Positions 16,840 through 25,619 of a DNA stretch of 64,000 nucleotides are shown here, piece after piece; position 1 is the first letter of the stretch; each line of letters starts with the position of its first letter. A program made the position numbers and the translations under genes. Location of the stretch: the NCBI GenBank assembly GCA_020073165.1, contig JAIQFP010000013.1, positions 1 to 64,000 on the forward strand, written 5' to 3'. This DNA is from Terriglobia bacterium. GTDB taxonomy: Bacteria > Acidobacteriota > Terriglobia > Terriglobales > Acidobacteriaceae. The notes under the pieces are model-generated. The model ran no database searches. It saw only the letters and a program-made list of their open reading frames with translations, and was not told the origin of the DNA.

Positions 16840-18873
16840 CTACACTGAAGCCAACTCCCGCTCCTCGCTCGGCTGGTACTCCGTGATGTATCCCGCCACC
16901 GCGCTGGCTGCCACCGTCAGCGGCGAAGCCAGGTACATCTGTCCCGGCCCGCTGCGGCCAGGAAAGTTGCGGTTCTGCGCGCTGATTACCACCTGGTCGG
17001 GGCGCGTCGAAACTCCCGGCCCGGCATTGATGCAGGCCCCGCAACTGGGCTCGATCACCTGCGCCCCAGCCTTTTGGAAAACGTCGAGATATCCCTTGCG
17101 CAGGCAGTACTCGCGCGTCTCCTGCGATCCGAACTGGATGTAAAACTTCACCGAGTCCGCCACCCGCTTGCCGTGCTTGAGTGCATCTGCCAGCACACGG
17201 GCGTACATATCCATGTCTTCATTCTTGCCCGCGGTGCAGGTGCCGCCGTAGGCCAGTTCGACCGGCACCGGCGTATTCAGCTCGCGGATGAACTTTCCAT
17301 TCCCCGGATCGCCCGGCGTGGCCACCATCGGCGCGATCTCCGCTGCGTCCAGTTCAATCACGTGCGCGTACTGCGCATCGGGATCGCTGTACAGGCCATC
17401 CATCATGGCCTCCACTTGCCGGCGATCCATCCCACGCCGCTCCACCAGGAACTCCACCACCTTCTTGTCCGGCGCCACAATCCCTGTAAATCCGCCGATC
17501 TCGGCTGCCATGTTGGTCATGGTGGCACGTTCGTCCACGCTGAGTTCCTCGATCGCTTCGCCGGAGTACTCCATCACCTTGGCCAGCGCCTTGCCACTGC
17601 GCACGTAGTCCAGCGCCAGAATCTGCAGGATGAAGTCTTTCGCGGTCACATTCGGCCGCCGCTTGCCGCGGACAACGACCTTCACCGACTCCGGCACTTT
17701 CACCCTCACGTCTTTCGTGATCCAGGAATTGAACACGTCGGTCGTCCCGATACCGAACGCGATGCACCCGATCGCACCCACATGCGGCGTATGCGAGTCC
17801 GAGCCCACGTTCACCTGTCCAGGCAGCGCGTACGACTCCAGCATCACCGAGTGGCAGATGCCCTCGGAACCCTTGCGGTCTTTGAGTTCCCCGTGCAGCT
17901 TGATGCCCTGAGCCCTAGCGAAATCTTCCTGCTTCAGCTTGAGCTGCGTTGCCAGGTCGAGCAGCCCCATCTTCTTTTTTTCTTCTGAAATCACTTCATC
18001 CAGGAAAGTCAGGTGGTCGCGGAAGAAGCGGATGCTAGAAGCGTCGTTGACCGGCACGTCTTTCCCCACGTTCTGCTCGTAGAAGATGGCCGCCATAGGC
18101 GTGACGTACTCGTGACTGAAGCGCAGGTCCACACGGGTGAAGCCGCTGTCGCCGGGTTTGACCGCCTCCACTCCCACCTTGCCGTCCGCCGCCACCATGT
18201 GGCGGGCAAAAATCTTCTCCGCCAGCGTCATCGGACGGTGTTGGGTTTTGATCGGCGGCAAAAACACTTTGCCCTGCATGCGCGCGACATTGAAGGGGAA
18301 CAGCCCACCGTACTCGATCACCTGCCGCGTGATCTCGTCCTCACCTTGCGTAAACTCGGAAAGAGGAATCTCCTCTCCCGCGCGAATGCGGTCGATCAGA
18401 GAAAAGTTGGTCGAGGTCAGCACGCCCAGGTTCTGGCAGTTCTGCTTGTAGATGCGTTCGATGTTCTCGGCGATCACCACCTTGATCCCCGCACACATCT
18501 CGGCGTAAGGAGATTGCTCGCGGCTCGAACCCTTGCCCCTCCGCTTGCCGCTCACCGCCGCCACGAACCCGCCGCGCTTCACATCGCCGCGTTTGATCGG
18601 AGTTTCGTTGCCGCATTTCAATCCAGCGTAGGGAATCTCCCCCAAAGTGTGATCAAAATAGAAACAAAGATGCGCCGGCGTAATCTCGTCGGTCGAGATG
18701 TCATCGCGCAACTTGGGATTATTGGCAGGATTCCTGGTATCCCAGGGCAGGTCTTCGCCCGCCAGTTGCCGCCGGATCAGTTCCGGGTCCTCGGTCAGGA
18801 ACAGAATCCGCCCCTGCAAACGCACCTGTGCCGGGCGTTTCTCGATTTTGCGCTCCAATAGTGAATTGATCAC
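16840..18873 (-). CDS. Aconitase/isopropylmalate dehydratase superfamily enzyme with N-terminal swivel domain
   Basis: Members of this superfamily dehydrate and rehydrate hydroxy acids using a 4Fe-4S cluster. The product has the mobile swivel domain first (about residues 50-200, with SGKRRGKGSSREQSPY and IAENIERIYKQNCQNLG). The catalytic domains follow, with VGSDSHTPHVGAIGCIAFGIG, the cluster cysteine region GGTCTAGKNEDM, EPSCGACINAGPG and NRNFPGRSGPGQMYLASP. That order recalls AcnB without its HEAT domain, or a LeuD-LeuC fusion. It may serve as the cell's aconitase, but the substrate is uncertain. GTG at 18873 has AGGA upstream; a TTG at 18894 is possible. It is a single gene with no leuA, leuB or citrate synthase nearby. 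Confidence 0.88.
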   Translation of the reverse strand: MINSLLERKIEKRPAQVRLQGRILFLTEDPELIRRQLAGEDLPWDTRNPANNPKLRDDISTDEITPAHLCFYFDHTLGEIPYAGLKCGNETPIKRGDVKRGGFVAAVSGKRRGKGSSREQSPYAEMCAGIKVVIAENIERIYKQNCQNLGVLTSTNFSLIDRIRAGEEIPLSEFTQGEDEITRQVIEYGGLFPFNVARMQGKVFLPPIKTQHRPMTLAEKIFARHMVAADGKVGVEAVKPGDSGFTRVDLRFSHEYVTPMAAIFYEQNVGKDVPVNDASSIRFFRDHLTFLDEVISEEKKKMGLLDLATQLKLKQEDFARAQGIKLHGELKDRKGSEGICHSVMLESYALPGQVNVGSDSHTPHVGAIGCIAFGIGTTDVFNSWITKDVRVKVPESVKVVVRGKRRPNVTAKDFILQILALDYVRSGKALAKVMEYSGEAIEELSVDERATMTNMAAEIGGFTGIVAPDKKVVEFLVERRGMDRRQVEAMMDGLYSDPDAQYAHVIELDAAEIAPMVATPGDPGNGKFIRELNTPVPVELAYGGTCTAGKNEDMDMYARVLADALKHGKRVADSVKFYIQFGSQETREYCLRKGYLDVFQKAGAQVIEPSCGACINAGPGVSTRPDQVVISAQNRNFPGRSGPGQMYLASPLTVAASAVAGYITEYQPSEERELASV

Positions 18874-18958
18874 GAGTTGATCCTGTAAAATCAAAACCCC
18901 ACCCCGTTATTGTACTGCCCAACTGAGAGCCGAACACCGGGAACTGAGACCTGCTCAA

Positions 18959-19873
18959 TCAGCGCAACCCGGCCTTATGGTTGTACTTCTCCCCTGCCGG
19001 GATGGCCACCGTCAATTGGTTGTGCTTGGGCGGCAGCGGGCAGGTCGCGTAGGGCGTCACCGCGCACGGCGGATTGTAGGCCTCGTTAAAGTCCAGCACC
19101 ACCCTACCGTTGACCACCGGATCCGTCTGCAAGAACCGTCCCGGAGGATAGGTTTCCGTCTTGCTCGTAAGGTCCTTGAAAATGAAAAACAGCCCCTCTT
19201 TCGGATCGCCTCCCAGCGCCGACAAGCTCACGTCTTGGCCATTGATCTTGAACCTTGCCTCACCCGCCACCGGCGTCGGGGTCACATCTCCCAGCACGTT
19301 GGGTACGTCCACCATCTTCTTTCCGTCGGACGGCTCCCACGTCGCCGTCACCCGATACGCGGTATTGAGTGGATAGAAAATCGGTCCGCCATAATTGCGC
19401 ACCGCCGGGCTTGCCAGGTCCTTCACCCGAATCCCGATGCGCTCCCCCCGCACAATCACGCGCATCTGCAACGTCCCCAGCTCAATCACCGTCGCCTTCC
19501 CCGAAATGTCCGGCTGTAGCTTGGCGGTCGTCACTGGCTTGCCCTCGATTTTCGCGTCGCTTCCGGGCACAAACTTTACCGTCACTTCGTTACCCTGCAA
19601 ATCAAACTCGCCCGCATGCGACGGAGCCGAATGTTCAGGAAGCACAATCAAATTCTTGGCATCGGTTCCAAAGCTGTTGGCCCCAGGCTTCAACCAGAAC
19701 AGTCCTGCCAACGACAGCCAGTTCTCCTTGACGTCCTCCACCAGGTCCGCTTTCCATTTCTCGAAGGACTGCTGGTAAGCCGCATCCACGGCGGGGTTGG
19801 CCGCCTGCGCGAAGCAAGCCGCGCTCCACGCGACCATTATCGTTATTAACGCGAAGGACCGCACTCGCTGCAT
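18959..19873 (-). CDS. DUF1684 family exported protein
   Basis: The 304-residue protein starts with a cleavable signal peptide (to about residue 24, ending ACFAQA). It matches the DUF1684 pattern: FEKWKADLV, then NWLSLAGLFWLKPGANSFG, then YPLNTAYRVTATW, and near the C-terminus GRVVLDFNEAYNPPCAVTPYATCPLPP. The last block has conserved Asn, Pro and Cys residues. DUF1684 proteins are common in soil bacteria; the biochemical role is unknown. It may act in the periplasm. It precedes the aconitase-family gene in the same direction by 85 bases. Confidence 0.85.
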   Translation of the reverse strand: MQRVRSFALITIMVAWSAACFAQAANPAVDAAYQQSFEKWKADLVEDVKENWLSLAGLFWLKPGANSFGTDAKNLIVLPEHSAPSHAGEFDLQGNEVTVKFVPGSDAKIEGKPVTTAKLQPDISGKATVIELGTLQMRVIVRGERIGIRVKDLASPAVRNYGGPIFYPLNTAYRVTATWEPSDGKKMVDVPNVLGDVTPTPVAGEARFKINGQDVSLSALGGDPKEGLFFIFKDLTSKTETYPPGRFLQTDPVVNGRVVLDFNEAYNPPCAVTPYATCPLPPKHNQLTVAIPAGEKYNHKAGLR

Positions 19874-19919
19874 AAGATGACCCCCGCTGACCTAGAGCCT
19901 AAAGCCCAGAGCCTTGAGC

Positions 19920-20753
19920 CTAGCTTCTGTATGCCCGCGGATCAGGCAATTCCTCCAACCCGCGCCCGCTGAAGATGGCCCCGAACTCGGCCAGCATGGC
20001 CGGGTGCACGAGTCCATTGGACGCCAGCGTCTCCCGGCTATTGATCTGAAACGGCCCGCCGCGAAAATCACTCACCTGTCCCCCCGCTTCCTCCACCAGC
20101 AATACTCCGGCTGCCGTATCCCACGGGTTCAGATTGAACTCCCAAAATGCGTCGAACCTTCCGCAAGCCACGCAGCACAAGTCCAGCGCGGCCGAACCCG
20201 CCCGCCGTACGCCATGCGTCCGCAGCGTGATCTGATGATAAAAAAAGATGTTGGGATTCTTGTGCCGCTTGTGGCTGGGAAAACCGGTGGCCGCCAGGCA
20301 CTCCGCCAGGTTTGCAGTCTTCGAGACCTCAATCCGCTGCTGGTTCAGGTAAGCTCCGCTGCCCTGCTCGGCGGCGAACAATTCGTCCCGCGTGGGATCG
20401 TAAACCACCCCAGCGACGCTCCGGCCCTTGTATTCCAGCGCCAGCGAAATGCAAAAGACCGGAAACCCGTGGGCGAAGTTTGTCGTTCCATCCAGCGGGT
20501 CCACGTACCAGCGATAATCGCTGCCCTGGTCGTGCAGCCCGCCTTCTTCACCCAGGATGTCGTGCGACGGCCAGTGCCTGCGAATCCGCTCCAGGATCAG
20601 CGCCTCCGACTTGCGATCCGCTACCGTGACCAGGTCTACTTCGCCCTTGTACTCGACTTTCACCCGCTGGTGAAAATACTCCATCACCAGTGCTCCCGCT
20701 TCGCGGGCAATCTCCGTCATTGTGGGCAGGAACTCGGTGGATTGATCGGACAT
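19920..20753 (-). CDS. suhB: Inositol monophosphatase family protein (SuhB-like)
   Basis: The 277-residue product has the metal-dependent phosphatase motifs: GEVDLVTVADRKSE early, then LGEEGG, then YVDPLDGTTNFAHGFPVFCISLAL (Asp-Pro-Leu-Asp-Gly-Thr), and late NPWDTAAGVLLVEEAGG. These bind magnesium and hydrolyse phosphate from inositol-1-phosphate or related sugars. The bacterial homologue SuhB also binds NusA in ribosomal antitermination; whether that applies here is unknown. I start at the ATG at 20753, since the 14 residues upstream fall in an intergenic repeat. It is downstream of hfq in the same direction. Confidence 0.92.
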   Translation of the reverse strand: MSDQSTEFLPTMTEIAREAGALVMEYFHQRVKVEYKGEVDLVTVADRKSEALILERIRRHWPSHDILGEEGGLHDQGSDYRWYVDPLDGTTNFAHGFPVFCISLALEYKGRSVAGVVYDPTRDELFAAEQGSGAYLNQQRIEVSKTANLAECLAATGFPSHKRHKNPNIFFYHQITLRTHGVRRAGSAALDLCCVACGRFDAFWEFNLNPWDTAAGVLLVEEAGGQVSDFRGGPFQINSRETLASNGLVHPAMLAEFGAIFSGRGLEELPDPRAYRS

Positions 20754-20755
20754 GG

Positions 20756-20808
20756 TAGCTGGTGGCTGGCAGCTGGCAGACTGGGAACAAGCCACCAGCC
20801 TCCAGCTA
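20756..20808. repeat. Inverted repeat between hfq and the inositol monophosphatase gene
   Basis: TAGCTGGTGGCTGG (20756-20769) and CCAGCCTCCAGCTA (20795-20808) are inverted copies with one mismatch. No T-run follows. It is probably an intergenic palindromic element. Confidence 0.5.
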
Positions 20809-20812
20809 CACG

Positions 20813-21076
20813 CTACTTCTTGTCTTCCGCAATGTACATGATCTCGTGCTTGAAGATGAAAAGGTTAGGCTGGCCCTCACGCGTCACCCGCACCATGTTC
20901 TTGTCGTAGTACTCAATCCAGCCCCGCACGATTTCCCCGTGGGCCAGCTTGATGCTCACGGGCTTCTGCTTCTCCCCCAGGGCCTTCAAATAGGCTGCCT
21001 CCTCCGAAGTTTCCTCCGGAGGAACTGACTTTGCCTTGCGCTGCGAACCGGGTACTCCCTGACCGTGAAAAGGCAT
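20813..21076 (-). CDS. hfq: Divergent Hfq-like RNA chaperone
   Basis: This 87-residue protein has a polar N-terminal extension of about 25 residues and then an Sm-like fold. Strand blocks are PVSIKLAHGEIVRGWIEYYD (Sm1) and MVRVTREGQPNLFIFKHEIMYI (Sm2). FKHE replaces the YKHA of classical Hfq. Hfq hexamers bind AU-rich RNA and pair small RNAs with messages. The usual Gln of the proximal RNA-binding face (in the Q-D-x-x-L-N block) is not evident here, so its binding specificity may differ. It is divergent from the exported-protein gene at 21249. Confidence 0.8.
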   Translation of the reverse strand: MPFHGQGVPGSQRKAKSVPPEETSEEAAYLKALGEKQKPVSIKLAHGEIVRGWIEYYDKNMVRVTREGQPNLFIFKHEIMYIAEDKK

Positions 21077-21248
21077 GACGGCATTTTACACGCAGCCTGC
21101 AGAGCGGTCTTTCACAGCCCCCGCTGCGGTGCGTGTTGTGCTCCTGCGGCCCTGGTTGCAATCCCTCAGCGGCAGTCCCCGAGAATTCCCCGCTCCACCT
21201 CCACAAAACAGCGATACAATCGCCCTACTTAACCTGTGGAGGTCTACC

Positions 21249-21584
21249 GTGAGGCCTACGCTCCCCTGTCTTCTTCTCCTGTCATTGACTGTCCTCGTGC
21301 CGGCGAACGCCCAGCAAAAGCAACCCTCCTGGTCGCCGCCTCCGCGCCCTGCTGAATCTGCTTTCGGCGGCTCGCATTTCCCCACTCCCGCAAAAGAGCC
21401 GCCGGCCGCGAAAGTCGACACTTTGCAATTGCAGCGCGATGCCAGACAATTGCTGGAGCTCTCTCAGTCGCTGCAGCCGGACATCGACTCTGTCAATCGG
21501 GGGCTACTCCCCAAGGACACTCTGGAGAAGCTCAAGCGCATCGAGAAGCTTTCCAAGCGCCTGCGCAGCGAACTGGCACCGTAG
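21249..21584 (+). CDS. Small exported protein of unknown function, 111 residues
   Basis: The start is a GTG at 21249 with GGAGG 7 bases upstream; the open frame further upstream has no such site. The product has a signal peptide (LPCLLLLSLTVLVPANAQQ), then a proline-rich linker. A helical C-terminal half follows (LQLQRDARQLLELSQSLQ and LEKLKRIEKLSKRLRSEL) with heptad-like leucines, which suggests a coiled coil. I recognise no domain. Likely periplasmic. Confidence 0.65.
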   Translation: MRPTLPCLLLLSLTVLVPANAQQKQPSWSPPPRPAESAFGGSHFPTPAKEPPAAKVDTLQLQRDARQLLELSQSLQPDIDSVNRGLLPKDTLEKLKRIEKLSKRLRSELAP

Positions 21585-21660
21585 ACGGCGGGACCTGCAT
21601 CGAGGCTTTCGGCCGCCCACACTGTCTCAGCAGTACGTGCCCCGGGGCGAGTATCCCCGC

Positions 21661-24600
21661 TCAGAAGCTCACTTGCAGCCCAAACTCCAACTGCCGGGGA
21701 GAGCCTAGACCGAAAACGCCGGTTCCCAGCCCGGTTCGCGTGTTACCCGCGGCACGCTGGGCCCCTGTCGTGCCATTGGCTGAACCGATGCTGCCGTCGA
21801 GGATCCCGCTCAAGTGGCTGGCTGGGCTGTCAAAGTTCGCCAGGTTGTAGACGTTAAAGAACGCCACCATGGGCTCGATGGTCACGCTCTCGCGAACCTT
21901 GTACAGCCAACTGAGCTTCAGGTCCATGGTACGCAACCACGCCAGGCCGACTTGCCCGGGAGGAGCATCCGGAATTGGCTGTTGCACCCCGCCTAAGGCG
22001 CTCATTTGTGATCCGGTGACCACCCCAGCGTTGACCAGGGCCACGCCTGCGGGGGTCAACTGGCCAGCGTAGATGCGGTTATAAGCGTCAATCAGTTTGT
22101 TGATGCTGCCTCCCGACGAGTAGCCACCGCCGCCACCCAGCTTGGTGCCGGGGACTAGGTCTCCCACGCCCCCGTTGGAAACTGCCGTCCCATCCCCGGT
22201 CCCGTCGCCGGTCACGTCGGTGATGAAAATTCCTCCGGGCAACCCGCTGGCGGGCAGGCGCAGGTCGATCGGCAGAGGGCTGTAGAAGTGCCCGATGAGG
22301 CTTAGCCGGAACGATGCAGGAAGGTCGGCCGTGCCTCCAAACGAGATCTGGTTCCTGCGATCCAGGCCGTTGGGCCCCATAAAGCGCGTGGGGAAATTGT
22401 TGTCTTCCGCAAAGTTGATAAAGTCGGTGTCCTGGGCCGTCGCGACATACTTCGACAGCGCATAGGAGACCTGAAAATTCATGCTCCTGATGCCGCGCAT
22501 GGGGCGGTTCACATTTTGTCGGACTGAGATCTGCAGCCCGTTATAAACCGAGCGCCCGATGGGAAATAGCATTTGATTGGTGCCCAGGTTCTTGTTTTTC
22601 CCAGGGAAGGCCGCCGCCGGAAGTCCTTGCGAGGAACACGGGAATCCGCCGCAGAAGGAATTCCCCGAATCCATGCCAAACTGCGCGAAGTCGGCCATGC
22701 TGCCGGCCAAGGGATCAGGATCGCCGTTGATGTCGAAGAAGTTGAAGTTGCCCAGGTAGCAGTTGACCGCAGCTTGTGAGCTACCACCGACGGTGACTGC
22801 CACTGGACACACGCCTGCGGTGCCCTGATTGTTGGCGATGGTGGCGTTGATCGCAGCCAGCGCGGCACTGGTATCGAGGTATCGGGCGTCTCCCACATGG
22901 TTCACGTCCACGGTCAACTGGGCGTGTGTGGCGACGTTGCGCACGTAATCCACCGTGAGCACCGTGCCGTGCCGGAACTCATGTTGCATCCCGATATTCA
23001 TCTGCACGGAGCGGGCAGTCTTGTAATCGGGCGCGAACAGGTTGGTGCCCGTGGCATTGATTCCGGATGTGAGTGTGTTGCCGATGAATACGCTGTTAAC
23101 CGCCGGCCCGGCAGCGATGGTGGCTGCCTGGTACTGGGCCTGCAGTGCGGCGATATCGTTTTCCACTGTCCCAATCGGCTGATTACAGAATTGCGGATCC
23201 ACCGGTGTTCCGTCTGGCAAGGTAAAGGAAACGGGGTTGCCATTGGAACACGCCGCTTGTTGCGCCAGGAACAGGCCCTGCTGCAACCGGGGCGGGCGGT
23301 TGAACAGGTTGTTGTTCCAGATCGAGTTCTCGTAATAAAGTCCGATTCCCCCGCGGATTACGGTCTTGCCCCCGCCCCACGGGGCCCAGGCGATACCGAG
23401 CTGTGGAGCAAAGTTGGTGTTGGGCTGGTGCACTCGGTTCCCCAATCCCGGTCCAAACAGGTCCAAGATATTCCCGGTGCAAGGGGTACCGCCCGCAGCC
23501 AGGTCCGCGGCCAGGGCCGGATCCAGTTGCGAGCAAGGAATGGGCCCGATATCGCTGTCGGTCCGGCCGGTGTCCCGCACGTAACGCACGCCAACATTCA
23601 ATGTCAGGGTGGGACGAACCTTCCAGCTATCCCCCACGTACCAGGAGATGCGATTGTCCGGACCAAGGCCACCGCCCGGCAACCCGAAGCCCGGCTTTTC
23701 AGAGGAGAAGCCCTGGCCATTCCCCAGGATCACCTGTTGCGCCGGATAATTCAGGGGGTTGGATGGGTCACCGGTGGCTAGCGCCGGGTCCGATATGGAA
23801 GAGACTGCCGGAGCCAGTCCCAGGAATTCCGCCGAGCCACCACCCAGCAGACGGTTATAGCCAAAGCCGTAGCGAAAGATGTGAGCATGGTAGGTTCGGC
23901 TGCCGTCGTACTTGAATTGCTTGTCGGTCTGGAATGTGCTCTGCGGCGCAAGAAAGTTCGGCCCCGAACAGAAATCGTCCTCTCCCGCTGTCAGGCAGGT
24001 GGGATCGTTGCCGATCGCCAGTTCCAGCAACGGCGCAGGATTGAAAATGGTCGTCCCGGCCACCGCGTCGGTGATCCCGTTCCGGAACTTGGTGTAGCCG
24101 ACGCGGATGCTGTGGGTGTAACTCCCGGTATTGAAATCCACCCCGAAGGCGTGCACCGGCGTGTGGTTGTTGTTCGCGAAAGGCTGGAAGGTATTGGGAA
24201 TAAATCCCGAAACGTTCCGATTCTGCTCGAAAGAGAAGCGGTAAAACATTCGCGCCGAGCCATGGAACTGGTAATCGAGACGGCCAATCATCTGGGTCTC
24301 GCGAAAAGGAGAATTGAAATTGCCCGACAGCGACGCAAACTGATTCCCCGAAAGCACTGGGGCTTGTAAGTCCTGCTTGGTGCGCTCGCCATCCAGGAAG
24401 AAGAAGAGCCTGTCCTTGATCACCGGCCCGCCTACCCGCCCGCCAAACTGGTTCCGTTGGAACGGGCTGTCGGTTCCTCCCGGAAGAGCCGCCGCGACCC
24501 TGCTGTCGCGAAAATAGTAGAATGCCTCGCCGTGCCAGTCATTGGTCCCAGACCGCGTGACCACGTTGACCGAACCTGAAGAAGTCAGCTCGGTTGACAG

Positions 24601-25320
24601 ATCCAGCGATGACTGCCCAATCTGAAACTCCTGGATTGCCCCCTCGGGAATATTCTGCGTAGTCGTGCCGACGGTTTCATCGCTGATATCAATGCCGTCT
24701 ACCTCGATGCGGGCGGTCCGGCCGAAACGCCCGCCGAACGAGACCGAGGAGAAACCGTTCTTGGTGGGATCGAAGTTGCCCCCATCCTGGATCTGTACTC
24801 CCGGCTCAAGCTGTGCCAGTTCCAGAAAATTGCGCCCGTTAATCGGCAAAGTGTCAATCTGGCTGGCTGTCAGTACGCCCTGCACCGTCGCCTGCTCCGT
24901 GTTGACCGCCAACTGCGTGCCTTGCACTTCCACGACCTGGGTCGCCTGGCCGATTTCCAGCCGCACACTTCCCGAAGTCGTTACTCCGACTTGTACGGTC
25001 AGCGGAAGCTCCGCCGTTTTGAACCCCTTCGCCTCCACCCGCACCACATAACTCCCCGGAATCAGCGCCCCCGAAATGTAGGTGCCGGCAGAAGTGGTCG
25101 CCGTGGTGACCACCTGGCCTGTGCTGGGGTTGGTGATGGTGACCTTGGCCCCGCTCACCGCCGCGTTGCTCGGGTCCAGCACCGTGCCTTGAATGCTTCC
25201 AGTTGAGATCGTGGTTTGAGCCAATCCGGCGGAAACTAATCCCACCGCCAGCATGCAGGCCACGACCGCAGCCCGGCGCACACCCTTCGCGACCTTCCGG
25301 GAACCGTGAGCAGACGACAT
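21661..25320 (-). CDS. TonB-dependent transporter/Oar-like outer-membrane protein
   Basis: The start at 25320 follows a GGTAGGTGG ribosome site and gives a signal peptide ending near GLAQ. The N-terminal carboxypeptidase-regulatory-like domain comes first (GSIQGTVLDPSNAAVSGAKV). The TonB plug domain is next (LPINGRNFLELAQLEPGVQ and IEVDGIDISDETVG), then a very large beta-barrel. The barrel contains typical outer-membrane motifs such as FGGRVGGPVIKDRLFFFLDGE and ends LEFGLQVSF with the terminal aromatic. Total length is about 1219 residues. Acidobacteria encode many such proteins for uptake of oligosaccharides or other large substrates. The substrate is not predictable, and no TonB or ExbB gene is adjacent. 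Confidence 0.94.
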   Translation of the reverse strand: MSSAHGSRKVAKGVRRAAVVACMLAVGLVSAGLAQTTISTGSIQGTVLDPSNAAVSGAKVTITNPSTGQVVTTATTSAGTYISGALIPGSYVVRVEAKGFKTAELPLTVQVGVTTSGSVRLEIGQATQVVEVQGTQLAVNTEQATVQGVLTASQIDTLPINGRNFLELAQLEPGVQIQDGGNFDPTKNGFSSVSFGGRFGRTARIEVDGIDISDETVGTTTQNIPEGAIQEFQIGQSSLDLSTELTSSGSVNVVTRSGTNDWHGEAFYYFRDSRVAAALPGGTDSPFQRNQFGGRVGGPVIKDRLFFFLDGERTKQDLQAPVLSGNQFASLSGNFNSPFRETQMIGRLDYQFHGSARMFYRFSFEQNRNVSGFIPNTFQPFANNNHTPVHAFGVDFNTGSYTHSIRVGYTKFRNGITDAVAGTTIFNPAPLLELAIGNDPTCLTAGEDDFCSGPNFLAPQSTFQTDKQFKYDGSRTYHAHIFRYGFGYNRLLGGGSAEFLGLAPAVSSISDPALATGDPSNPLNYPAQQVILGNGQGFSSEKPGFGLPGGGLGPDNRISWYVGDSWKVRPTLTLNVGVRYVRDTGRTDSDIGPIPCSQLDPALAADLAAGGTPCTGNILDLFGPGLGNRVHQPNTNFAPQLGIAWAPWGGGKTVIRGGIGLYYENSIWNNNLFNRPPRLQQGLFLAQQAACSNGNPVSFTLPDGTPVDPQFCNQPIGTVENDIAALQAQYQAATIAAGPAVNSVFIGNTLTSGINATGTNLFAPDYKTARSVQMNIGMQHEFRHGTVLTVDYVRNVATHAQLTVDVNHVGDARYLDTSAALAAINATIANNQGTAGVCPVAVTVGGSSQAAVNCYLGNFNFFDINGDPDPLAGSMADFAQFGMDSGNSFCGGFPCSSQGLPAAAFPGKNKNLGTNQMLFPIGRSVYNGLQISVRQNVNRPMRGIRSMNFQVSYALSKYVATAQDTDFINFAEDNNFPTRFMGPNGLDRRNQISFGGTADLPASFRLSLIGHFYSPLPIDLRLPASGLPGGIFITDVTGDGTGDGTAVSNGGVGDLVPGTKLGGGGGYSSGGSINKLIDAYNRIYAGQLTPAGVALVNAGVVTGSQMSALGGVQQPIPDAPPGQVGLAWLRTMDLKLSWLYKVRESVTIEPMVAFFNVYNLANFDSPASHLSGILDGSIGSANGTTGAQRAAGNTRTGLGTGVFGLGSPRQLEFGLQVSF

Positions 25321-25619
25321 CTTCCACCTACCTTTCAGGGTCACTTCTGTGATGCTGCGAGGTGCACAAGCCGCCACGGAGGGATGAGTCTTCAAGCCCG
25401 GTGCCTGAATGCAGAGGCCCACCTTGAAGGCCCCTGTAACTGGTTATCCGTGATGGTCCTGACATTCTAGCCTTTCCTGTCAACCCTGCCAGGCGCCGCG
25501 ACGGGTCCCCAGCTAATTACGCCCCTTCCGCCGTTCGTGTCCGGGTCTTCTGCGCCTGGCAGGCAACGCTCAAAGCTGAATTTGCGGATTAAAGACTGTA
25601 ACAGTGCTAGGTTGTTCTG
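25321..25619. other. Non-coding leader upstream of the TonB-dependent transporter
   Basis: No gene is visible. On the minus strand a weak promoter candidate has CTGGCA (25487-25492) and TAGAAT (25464-25469) separated by 17 bases, giving a leader of about 140 bases. A perfect TTGACA lies inside that spacer, but no -10 is found at normal distance from it. Confidence 0.4.
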
